A DNA stretch of 64,000 bases from CAWDLX01 sp963753485 (GTDB lineage Bacteria; Actinomycetota; Actinomycetes; Mycobacteriales; Micromonosporaceae), in assembly GCA_963753485.1 (NCBI GenBank), contig CAVWCL010000009.1:62001-126000 (forward strand), written 5' to 3'. Positions 57,622-64,000 of this stretch are shown piece by piece; position 1 is the first letter of the stretch, and every line of letters starts with the position of its first letter. The translations under genes were made by a program, and so were the position numbers. The notes under the pieces are model-generated. The model was not told where the DNA came from, made no database searches, and was given only the letters and a program-made list of their open reading frames with translations.

Positions 57622-60237
57622 GTGGACGCTACACGGCCACGGCTTCTGCTGCCGTACGCGGTGTGGACGGCCGCACTCGCCGTGGCCTACTACGCTTGGC
57701 CGCCCGACCGCAGCGTGCTCATCGTGGTGCTCGGCCTCTCCGGCGCGGCCGCGATCGGGTACGGCGTGCTCAGCTACCGGCCCGCGCGGCCGGTTCCCTG
57801 GCTCCTGCTCGCCGGCTCGCTGGTCGCCAACGCCGGGGCCCGGGTCGGCTACCGCAGCCTCGCGATGGCCGGCGGTGGGCCCGATGCCGGCAGCCTCGTC
57901 CCGATAGTCGGGCTGCACGTGCTCATGTTCGCCCTGCTGGTCGGCGCGCTCGTCGGGTTCACCCGGCCACACGTGGCCCACGGATGGCCGGCGGTGATCG
58001 ACGGGGTCATCGTGGTCCTCGGCGCCGGCCAGCTCGCCTGGTTGGTGCTCGCCCAGCCAGGCGCGGACCGCCGCACTCTCGCCACCCCGATCCTGGTCAT
58101 TTGGGTCGCTTACATCGTGCGCGATGTGGTCATCGCCGCCGCCCAGGCGCGCCTCGTGGTGGCGGTCCGGTTCACCGCGCCGCTCGTGCTGCTCACCCTG
58201 GGCATCGTCGGACTGCTCGGCTACGGAGCCCTGCTGCGCATCGACCTGGTGCAGGGCGAGCTGCCCCGGGGCAGCGCCATCGACTTCGGCTGGCTGGTCT
58301 TCGTGTTCGGGGTCGGCGGCGCTGCCCTGGTGCCGGCGATGGCCGCGTTCAGCACCCGAGCCGGCGGTCGGCAGGACGAGAACAGCACGTTGTCGCTGAT
58401 CCTGGTGGCCACCTCCGCCTCGGTGCCGTTCATCGTATTGATCATCCAGCGGCTGGCCGGCGCGCCGCGCAGCCCGATCCTGGTCGCCAGCGCGTCGGCG
58501 GTGATGCTGGCTCTGGTGCTCGTCCGGCTGACCCGCTCGGCGGTGCAGCTACGCCGCTCGGCGGCCGAGGCGGACGCGGTGCGCAGTGCCTCGACCGACC
58601 TGGTCGCGGCGGCCGATGGGCCCGCGATCGCGGCCGCGGTCACCACCGCCCTCGGCCGGCTGCTCCGCCGGGGGACCGCCTTTTCGGTGCGCTTCGCCAG
58701 CGACGACGAGCCGCCCGGCGCCGGGGCACACCTGAGCCTCCCGCTGCCGGCCGAAGCGACCGCGCCACCACTGCGCCTGATCGTGCACGCCCCGCCTGGC
58801 GCCCTGGCGCGGCTGCGCGGGCCACTCACGGTCATCGCCGCGCAAGCGAGCGCCGCGCTGGCGCGGGTACGCCTGACCGAGCAGGTCATCCAGGCCCAGC
58901 TCACCGAGCAGGCGTTCCACGACCCGCTCACCGGGTTGGCCAATCGCGGGCTGCTCACCACCCGGGTGGAGAACGCGGTTGCCGGCGCCGCTGCGGAGGG
59001 TCCGTACGCGGCGGTGCTCGTCATCGACCTGGACGATTTCAAAATGATCAACGAGGGTTTCGGGCACGCCGTCGCGGACGCCTTCCTCGCCGACGTCGGC
59101 CAGCGGATCATCGCCGAGGTCGGGCCGTCGGCACTGGTCGCGCGCATCGGCGGCGACGAGTTCGCGGTCCTGGCGCAAGGCCTGCCCAGCCCCGCCGAGT
59201 GTGACCAGCTGGCCGGCCGGATCCTGGCGCGGTTGAGCCGGCCGACCACCGTGCGCGGACACCTGGCGCGCTGTAGCGCCAGCATCGGCGCGGCGACCAC
59301 CGCCGACGCGGTGACCGCCACCGACCTGATGCGCCACGCCGATCTGGCGCTCTTCGAGGCGAAGGGCGGCGGCAAGCAGCAATGGCGCCGCTACGACGCC
59401 GCGATGGCGCAGACGATCGTGGCCCGGCTGGAGCTCAGCTCGGCGCTCGGCGACGCGATCCGCACCGACGCGCTGGCCCTCGAATACCAGCCGATCGTGG
59501 CGCTGGCCAGCGGGGAGACGGTTGGCTTCGAAGCGCTGATGCGATGGGACCATCCCAGCCGTGGCCGGCTCGCTCCCGCCGAGTTCATCGCGGTGGCCGA
59601 GGACTCGGGTCTGATCGGCCCGCTCGGCGAGTGGGCGCTGGGCTCCGCGGTCGCCGAGGCGGTCAGCTGGCGGCCGGCGGCCGGGTCCGGCGTGGGCGAC
59701 GTCGACCCCTACGTGGCGGTGAACGTCTCGCCGGCGCAGTTTCACAACCCGGACATCGTCGCGCTGGTGCGTCGCCGGCTTGACGAGTGCGGACTGGCGC
59801 CGGACCGGCTCGTGCTGGAGATCACCGAGAGCCTGCTGCTGCACGACGACGTGGAACTGCTCGACCGGCTGCGCCGGCTGCGCGGCCTCGGGATCCGCAT
59901 CGCCATCGACGACTTCGGCACCGGCTACTCGGCCCTGAGCTATCTGCAACGGGTGCCGCTCGACATGGTCAAGCTGGACCGGCTCTTCACCAGCACCATG
60001 AGCTCCTCCCACCAGCAGCGTGAACTGGTCGCCGGGATCGTCGCCCTCGCCGGCACGCTGGGCCTCGAGGTGATCGCGGAAGGCCTGGAGACCGCCGACG
60101 AGTACCGGCTGGCCAGCCAGATCGGCTGTCAGTTCGGGCAGGGCTACCTGTTCGCCCGCCCGCTGCCGCCGCCGGCGGCGCGGCGGTGGGCGGCTGGGCA
60201 CCGGCGCGCGCTCACCGCGGTCGGGGCCGGCGACTAG
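57622..60237 (+). CDS. Membrane GGDEF-EAL cyclic-di-GMP signalling protein
   Basis: The 871-residue protein has about ten hydrophobic segments (residues 8-305), a linker, a GGDEF domain (AFHDPLTGLANRGLL, active-site RIGGDEFAVL near residue 512) and an EAL domain (VGFEALMRWDHPSRG near 635, ITESLLLHDD, IAIDDFGTGYSALSYL, VIAEGLETADEYRLA). Both catalytic signatures are intact, so it could make and degrade cyclic di-GMP; one activity is often silent in such hybrids. The membrane region resembles a MHYT-like or MASE-like sensor, but I cannot name it. glyA follows 23 bases later. Confidence 0.9.
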   Translation: MDATRPRLLLPYAVWTAALAVAYYAWPPDRSVLIVVLGLSGAAAIGYGVLSYRPARPVPWLLLAGSLVANAGARVGYRSLAMAGGGPDAGSLVPIVGLHVLMFALLVGALVGFTRPHVAHGWPAVIDGVIVVLGAGQLAWLVLAQPGADRRTLATPILVIWVAYIVRDVVIAAAQARLVVAVRFTAPLVLLTLGIVGLLGYGALLRIDLVQGELPRGSAIDFGWLVFVFGVGGAALVPAMAAFSTRAGGRQDENSTLSLILVATSASVPFIVLIIQRLAGAPRSPILVASASAVMLALVLVRLTRSAVQLRRSAAEADAVRSASTDLVAAADGPAIAAAVTTALGRLLRRGTAFSVRFASDDEPPGAGAHLSLPLPAEATAPPLRLIVHAPPGALARLRGPLTVIAAQASAALARVRLTEQVIQAQLTEQAFHDPLTGLANRGLLTTRVENAVAGAAAEGPYAAVLVIDLDDFKMINEGFGHAVADAFLADVGQRIIAEVGPSALVARIGGDEFAVLAQGLPSPAECDQLAGRILARLSRPTTVRGHLARCSASIGAATTADAVTATDLMRHADLALFEAKGGGKQQWRRYDAAMAQTIVARLELSSALGDAIRTDALALEYQPIVALASGETVGFEALMRWDHPSRGRLAPAEFIAVAEDSGLIGPLGEWALGSAVAEAVSWRPAAGSGVGDVDPYVAVNVSPAQFHNPDIVALVRRRLDECGLAPDRLVLEITESLLLHDDVELLDRLRRLRGLGIRIAIDDFGTGYSALSYLQRVPLDMVKLDRLFTSTMSSSHQQRELVAGIVALAGTLGLEVIAEGLETADEYRLASQIGCQFGQGYLFARPLPPPAARRWAAGHRRALTAVGAGD

Positions 60238-60260
60238 ACTGCCTCGCCAGGAGGCCGCCC

Positions 60261-61532
60261 ATGCACGTACCACCATTGCCCCACGTCGCCGCGACCGACC
60301 CGCAGATCGCCGAGCTGGTGGAGGCGGAGGCGCAGCGACAGCACGACAAGTTGCGCATGATCCCGTCCGAGAACTACGTCTCCCCGGCGGTGCTCGAGGC
60401 GTGCTCCTCGGTGCTCACCAACAAGTACTCCGAGGGGTACGCGGGCAAGCGGTACTACGAGGGGCAGCAGTACGTCGACCCGGTCGAGACGATCGCCGCC
60501 CAGCGGGCCGAGGCCCTCTTCGGGGTGGACCACGCCAACGTCCAGCCGTACTCGGGCTCGCCGGCGAATCTCGCGATCTACCTCGCGTTCATGACCCCCG
60601 GCGACACCTTCCTGTCGTTGGAGCTCGCTCACGGCGGCCACCTCACCCACGGTTCACCGGTTTCGGCCACCGGCCGATGGTTCCGGCCGGTGCACTACGT
60701 GGTGAACCGGCAGACCGGCCGGATCGACCTGGACAACGTGCGCGACCTGGCCCGGGCCGAGCGGCCCAAGATGATCATTTGCGGCGGCACCGCGATCCCA
60801 CGGACCATCGACTTCGCCGCGTTCGCGGCCATCGCACGCGAGGTCGGCGCCCTGCTTGTCGCGGACATCGCGCACATCGCCGGGCTCATCGTCGGCGGTG
60901 CGCACCCGTCCCCGGTCGGCCACGCCGACGTGATCTCCACCACGACGCACAAGACCCTGCGCGGGCCCCGCGGCGCCATGCTCATGACCACCGCCGAGCA
61001 CGCCACCGCGATCGACAAGGCGGTCTTCCCCGGGCTGCAGGGCGGCCCGCACAACCACACCACCGCCGGCATCGCGGTGGCCCTGCACGAGGCCGCCCAG
61101 CCCGCATTCACGGGGTACGCGCACCAGGTCGTCGCGAACGCCAAGGCGCTCGCCGCCGCGCTCGTCGGGTACGGCTTCGACCTCGTCTCCGGCGGCACCG
61201 ACAACCACCTCATCCTCATCGACCTGACCAGCAAAGGGGTCGAGGGCAAGCCCGCGGCGAAGGCGCTGGACCGGGCCGGGATCGAGCTGAACTTCAACAC
61301 CGTGCCGTACGACCCGCGCAAGCCGTGGTCACCGTCGGGGATCCGGCTCGGGACCCCGGCCCTGACCACCCGAGGGCTGCGCGAGGAGCACATGCCGGCC
61401 GTCGCGGCTTGGATGGAGGCCGCGGTGAGCGCCGCCGCGAAGGACGACGAGGCGACGTTGGACCGGATCGCCGGTGAGGTGGCCGAACTGATGGCTACGT
61501 TCCCGATGCCCGGCTGGTCGCGGGTCTCCTGA
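60261..61532 (+). CDS. glyA: Serine hydroxymethyltransferase
   Basis: GlyA interconverts serine and glycine with tetrahydrofolate and feeds one-carbon metabolism. The 423-residue PLP enzyme has MIPSENYVSPAVLEACSSVL, SEGYAGKRYYEGQQYVDPVE, GGHLTHGSPVSATGRWF, and the PLP-lysine block STTTHKTLRGPRGA. ATG 60261 has GGAGG upstream. A TAGACT at 60235-60240 may be a -10 for it. One substitution in the usual GTPH-type region is not evident. It is 23 bases after the GGDEF-EAL gene. Confidence 0.94.
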   Translation: MHVPPLPHVAATDPQIAELVEAEAQRQHDKLRMIPSENYVSPAVLEACSSVLTNKYSEGYAGKRYYEGQQYVDPVETIAAQRAEALFGVDHANVQPYSGSPANLAIYLAFMTPGDTFLSLELAHGGHLTHGSPVSATGRWFRPVHYVVNRQTGRIDLDNVRDLARAERPKMIICGGTAIPRTIDFAAFAAIAREVGALLVADIAHIAGLIVGGAHPSPVGHADVISTTTHKTLRGPRGAMLMTTAEHATAIDKAVFPGLQGGPHNHTTAGIAVALHEAAQPAFTGYAHQVVANAKALAAALVGYGFDLVSGGTDNHLILIDLTSKGVEGKPAAKALDRAGIELNFNTVPYDPRKPWSPSGIRLGTPALTTRGLREEHMPAVAAWMEAAVSAAAKDDEATLDRIAGEVAELMATFPMPGWSRVS

Positions 61533-61563
61533 CTCCGCCCCGCCCGCCCCTCCCCCCTCTTTT

Positions 61564-61630
61564 CCTGTCGATCTAGGGTATACGCACACTAGTTGATCGC
61601 CAATCGTGTGCGTATGCCCTAGATCGGCGG
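61564..61630. repeat. CTAG/GATC palindrome, copy E, between convergent glyA and kinase-like gene
   Basis: The arms CCTGTCGATCTAGGG and CCCTAGATCGGCGG flank TATACGCACA and TGTGCGTATG, and the centre is TTGATCGCC. It is the copy with the longest inner pairing. glyA ends 32 bases before it and the minus-strand kinase-like gene ends 12 bases after. Confidence 0.9.
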
Positions 61631-61641
61631 AAGGGGAGTGC

Positions 61642-62439
61642 TCAGGCACGCATGGTGAGCGCGGTGCGCATCTGGTCCGCGTCGGGGTACCGGTCACGCG
61701 GGTCGTGGGCCATCGCCCGCCGGATGATCGACATGAGTGCCCACGGCGCGCGCGGCAGGTCCACGAGGGTGTCCCCGTCGACCGCGACCGCGAGCGGGTC
61801 CACGGACCGCGGCGCCCAGCCGGCGAGCAACCCGTACATGGTCGCGCCCAGCGAAAAGATGTCCGCGGCGCCCGACATGAGCTCGGGCAGGTACGCCTCC
61901 GGGGCTGCGTACGGCGGCACCACCGGTTTCGCCGGCGGCGTGAAGTCGCCGTCGGCGGTGGCCAGGGAGACGAATCCGTAGTCCGCCAGTACCGGCTCAC
62001 CATGCGCGTCGAGCAGCACGTTCGCGGGCTTGACGTTGCGGTGCACGATGTCGCGGCCGTGAGCCGCGGCCAGCGCCCCCGCGAGCTTGGCCCCGATGCT
62101 GCGCACCTCGGACGGGGTGAACCGGCCGACCGCCACCATATGGTCATGCAGCGAGCCGGCCTCGCAGTACTCCATGACCAGGAACGGGTGGCCGGCGCTG
62201 GTGAAGCCCACCTCGTGGATGGGCACCACGTGCGCATCGCCGGCGAGCGCCTTGAGGCCCCCCGCCTCCTGCTCGAACCGGGCGCGGTCACGGTCGTCCG
62301 GCAGCGGCCGGCCGTAGATCCGCACGGCGACTTCGGCGCCGTCCATCACCCGTACCGCGAGATGGATCTCGTCGGGCCCGGGACGGTCCTCGTTGAGTCT
62401 GCGGACGACGACCAGCCCCGGTAGGTCGTGCCCCACCAT
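61642..62439 (-). CDS. Serine/threonine protein kinase-like protein (probable pseudokinase)
   Basis: The 265-residue protein has the kinase fold (HPFLVMEYCEAGSLHDHMV, APEAYLPELMSGAADIFSLG), but key residues are changed. The glycine-rich loop is absent; the VAIK lysine is Arg (EVAVRIYG, residue 40); and the HRD aspartate is Asn (VHRNVKPAN, 133-135). The DFG aspartate remains as ADYG. Loss of the HRD Asp and VAIK Lys argues against normal phosphotransfer, so it is probably a pseudokinase with a scaffolding or ATP-binding role. ATG 62439 has GGGAGGAG upstream; the long upstream ORF is not real. It is divergent from the PH-domain gene. Confidence 0.85.
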   Translation of the reverse strand: MVGHDLPGLVVVRRLNEDRPGPDEIHLAVRVMDGAEVAVRIYGRPLPDDRDRARFEQEAGGLKALAGDAHVVPIHEVGFTSAGHPFLVMEYCEAGSLHDHMVAVGRFTPSEVRSIGAKLAGALAAAHGRDIVHRNVKPANVLLDAHGEPVLADYGFVSLATADGDFTPPAKPVVPPYAAPEAYLPELMSGAADIFSLGATMYGLLAGWAPRSVDPLAVAVDGDTLVDLPRAPWALMSIIRRAMAHDPRDRYPDADQMRTALTMRA

Positions 62440-62622
62440 GGCTCCTCCCGCAACACTCTTGCCCGCTCCAACCCCCCGCCATGCTTGGCCCACGCGAAAC
62501 CTGGTGACCATCGCGTCACTCCAGGAGGCGAGCGCCGCAGCGGTCTCAACCAGTACACCACCCGGGCCGGCCACGGTAACCAGCGAAACAGACGGGACCG
62601 GGCCGGGTGCGACACTGGCCGG

Positions 62623-63006
62623 GTGCGCAGAACCCCCCGTCACCGTTTCCGGCACAGCTCGGCGATCACCGTCGCCGCGGTGATTGTCATGATCGCGGGC
62701 AGCACGGTTGCCAGCTGGCAACCCTGGCTGCTGGTTCTGCTCGTCGTCCCGCTCGCGGTGGCGGTGTGGAGCTGGCGGGCCGGCACTGACGTGGATACCG
62801 ACGCGGTGACCGTCCGGGCTGCGCTCGGACGGCGCCGGGTGCCGTGGTCCCAGGTGAGCGGCCTGGTCGTCGAGCACGGCCACGTCGTCGCCGTGCTCGC
62901 CACGGGCGGGCGGTTGACGCTCACCGCGGTCCGCCCAGGCGACCTGCCGGTCGTCGTCGCGGCCGCCGGCCAGGCGGCGCTCAGTACTCCCCCTGGACAA
63001 CGTTGA
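62623..63006 (+). CDS. Small PH-domain membrane protein
   Basis: The 127-residue protein has two membrane helices in the N-terminal part (about 13-30 and 35-50) and a small beta domain (DVDTDAVTVRAALGRRRVPW, then SQVSGLVVE) like the bPH_6 family, common in actinobacteria. The GTG at 62623 has GACACT six bases before it, a weaker form of the leaderless pattern. The 3' end overlaps the convergent 2-hydroxyacid dehydrogenase by 26 bases. Function unknown. Confidence 0.75.
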   Translation: MRRTPRHRFRHSSAITVAAVIVMIAGSTVASWQPWLLVLLVVPLAVAVWSWRAGTDVDTDAVTVRAALGRRRVPWSQVSGLVVEHGHVVAVLATGGRLTLTAVRPGDLPVVVAAAGQAALSTPPGQR

Positions 63007-63862
63007 TCAGCGGCTCGCCGGCCAGGTAGCGGCGGATCTGATCACCGACGAGTGCGTACGCCCGCCGCAGGGTGGATCCGACCGAGGCCGCCACGTGCGG
63101 CGTCAACAAGACGTTCGGCAGGGACCACAACGGGTGACCGGGCGGCAACGGCTCGGGGTCGGTGACATCCAGAGCCACGCCGAGCCGGCCGGTCACCACC
63201 TCGGCGGTGAGCGCGGCGGTGTCCACCACCGGTCCCCGGGCGGCGTTGACGAGCAGTGCGCCGGTACGCATCGCGGCCAGGAACCCGGCATCGACCAGTG
63301 CCGTCGTCGCCGCGGTCAACGGCACGATCAGCACCACCACGTCGGCCGTCGGCAGAAGCTCAGGCAGCTCACCGACGGCATGCACGCCGGCGCGGGCCTG
63401 CCGGGCCACCCGTACCACGGTGACGTCGAACGGCTCGAGCCGGGCCGCGATCGCCTCGCCGATCGACCCGGCCCCGACCAGGAGCACCCGCTTGCCGGCG
63501 AGCTCATCGGTCGCCTGGTACGACCAGACGCCGGCCGCCTGCGCCCGGGCGAAGCGCGGAAACTCCCGCAGGTAGGCGAGGATCGCGGTGACCGTCCACT
63601 CCGCGGTGGCCGGCGAGTGCACGCCGCGCGCGTCGCAGAGGATCACGTGATCGGACAGCTGGCCAACCCAGCGGTCCACACCGGCGGAGAGCGTCTGGAC
63701 CACGCGCAACGGCGCCCCCGGGTCGACAACCGGCGGCGGCCGCAGAAACGGCGGCACCCAGAACACCGCATCGTCTGGGCGCTCGCCGACATCCAGCTCG
63801 ACCTCCGGCGGTAGCTCGCCGAGCAGGTCACGCCCCTCTTCGTGGGCTATCCGGATCCGCAC
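62981..63862 (-). CDS. D-isomer-specific 2-hydroxyacid dehydrogenase
   Basis: The 293-residue protein has a substrate domain with LSAGVDRWVGQLSDHVILCD, the Rossmann motif LLVGAGSIGEAIAARL, the Arg block LVNAARGPVVDTAAL, and the Asp/His region LDVTDPEPLPPGHPL, LTPHVAASVG (catalytic His). It is shorter than SerA and lacks an ACT domain, so it is not a second phosphoglycerate dehydrogenase; glyoxylate/hydroxypyruvate or phosphite-type substrates are possible. GTG 63862 gives a typical start (RIRIAHEEG), and a GTG/ATG at 63925 is the longer option. The remaining 75 bases to the right edge carry no gene that I can see. Confidence 0.85.
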   Translation of the reverse strand: MRIRIAHEEGRDLLGELPPEVELDVGERPDDAVFWVPPFLRPPPVVDPGAPLRVVQTLSAGVDRWVGQLSDHVILCDARGVHSPATAEWTVTAILAYLREFPRFARAQAAGVWSYQATDELAGKRVLLVGAGSIGEAIAARLEPFDVTVVRVARQARAGVHAVGELPELLPTADVVVLIVPLTAATTALVDAGFLAAMRTGALLVNAARGPVVDTAALTAEVVTGRLGVALDVTDPEPLPPGHPLWSLPNVLLTPHVAASVGSTLRRAYALVGDQIRRYLAGEPLINVVQGEY

Positions 63863-64000
63863 GAAGGGCCACCCTATCCGGCTGGTCCCGGGGCTCACCG
63901 CGTCGGCGCCGCCGAGCCGGCCCAAGGCTCTTGCGTCGCCCTCGCCGAGCCGGTTCCGGGGCTCGCCGCCTCGCGTCGCCGGGCCGGCCCGGGACGCCGG

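Noticed and set aside
62981..63862. Second serA
   Set aside because: It is shorter, lacks the ACT domain and has a different substrate domain. It is a generic 2-hydroxyacid dehydrogenase.

Overview
The window is high-GC (roughly 70% or more), densely coded chromosomal DNA of an actinobacterium, most likely a member of the Micromonosporaceae. This rests on the gene order, frequent GTG starts, the HU protein with a basic tail, F420 and polyphosphate genes, and a SepIVA-type divisome gene. From memory, the order from ftsY/smc through to ilvB follows the Mycobacterium tuberculosis Rv2921c-Rv3003c segment: smc-ftsY, mutM, rnc, DUF177, sepIVA, coaD, rsmD, recG, DAK2, thiL, ddl, gpsA, fbiD/cofC, ppk, mutT1, hupB, leuD-leuC, IclR, tRNA-Glu/Gln, FAH, leuB, serA, ilvC-ilvN-ilvB. 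I see no prophage, insertion sequence, CRISPR array or secondary-metabolite cluster, so this is core genome. Its unusual content lies between the genes.

Layout. 0.1-3.4 kb: an LprG-type lipoprotein and a P55-type MFS exporter, then a convergent APH-family kinase. 3.5-8.8 kb: ftsY, smc and a small coiled-coil protein. 9.1-19.3 kb: a spherulin-4-like protein, then a long minus-strand run of DNA repair, RNA processing, phospholipid, ribosomal, divisome, CoA and recombination genes (mutM, rnc, plsX, rpmF, DUF177, sepIVA, coaD, rsmD, recG, DAK2), divergent from rpmB. 19.4-26.2 kb: GNAT, thiL, AsnC-like, DUF3515, ddl, a cystathionine lyase-like enzyme, gpsA, plsC-like. 26.3-32.3 kb: cofC, a cold-shock-like protein, ppk, CYTH-CHAD and MutT1-type genes, i.e. 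F420 and polyphosphate metabolism. 32.4-38.2 kb: HU, leuD-leuC with a divergent IclR regulator, two tRNAs, an FAH-family enzyme, a sortase-type surface protein. 38.5-43.5 kb: lemA, htpX-like and four accessory genes. 43.6-57.5 kb: branched-chain amino acid and serine genes (cimA, ilvE, leuB, serA, ilvC, ilvN, ilvB, ilvD). 57.6-64 kb: a GGDEF-EAL protein, glyA, a probable pseudokinase, a PH-domain protein, a 2-hydroxyacid dehydrogenase.

How the genes work together. cimA with leuC/leuD and leuB can make 2-oxobutyrate from pyruvate. ilvB/N, ilvC, ilvD and ilvE then complete isoleucine, valine and leucine synthesis, and leuA is not in the window. Both cimA and ilvB are preceded by a short leader peptide, a hairpin touching its stop codon, and a terminator with a T-run. 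That is the layout of ribosome-mediated attenuation, with Ile-Ile codons before cimA and Val-Leu before ilvB. serA and glyA add serine/glycine and one-carbon supply.

Intergenic structure. (1) Five copies of a palindrome of about 70 bp with CTAG-bearing arms and a central GATC lie at gene ends, four of them where flanking genes converge. (2) Two copies of a different 54-bp palindrome with a conserved loop also follow genes. (3) At least nine tandem repeats with different units (15 to 59 bp) lie between or inside genes. One supplies the ribosome-binding site of recG, one inserts three 11-residue units into CofC, and one apparently displaces the start of a gene by a frameshift. (4) Several plus-strand genes have a TANNNT box 6-7 nt before the start codon, consistent with leaderless mRNAs.
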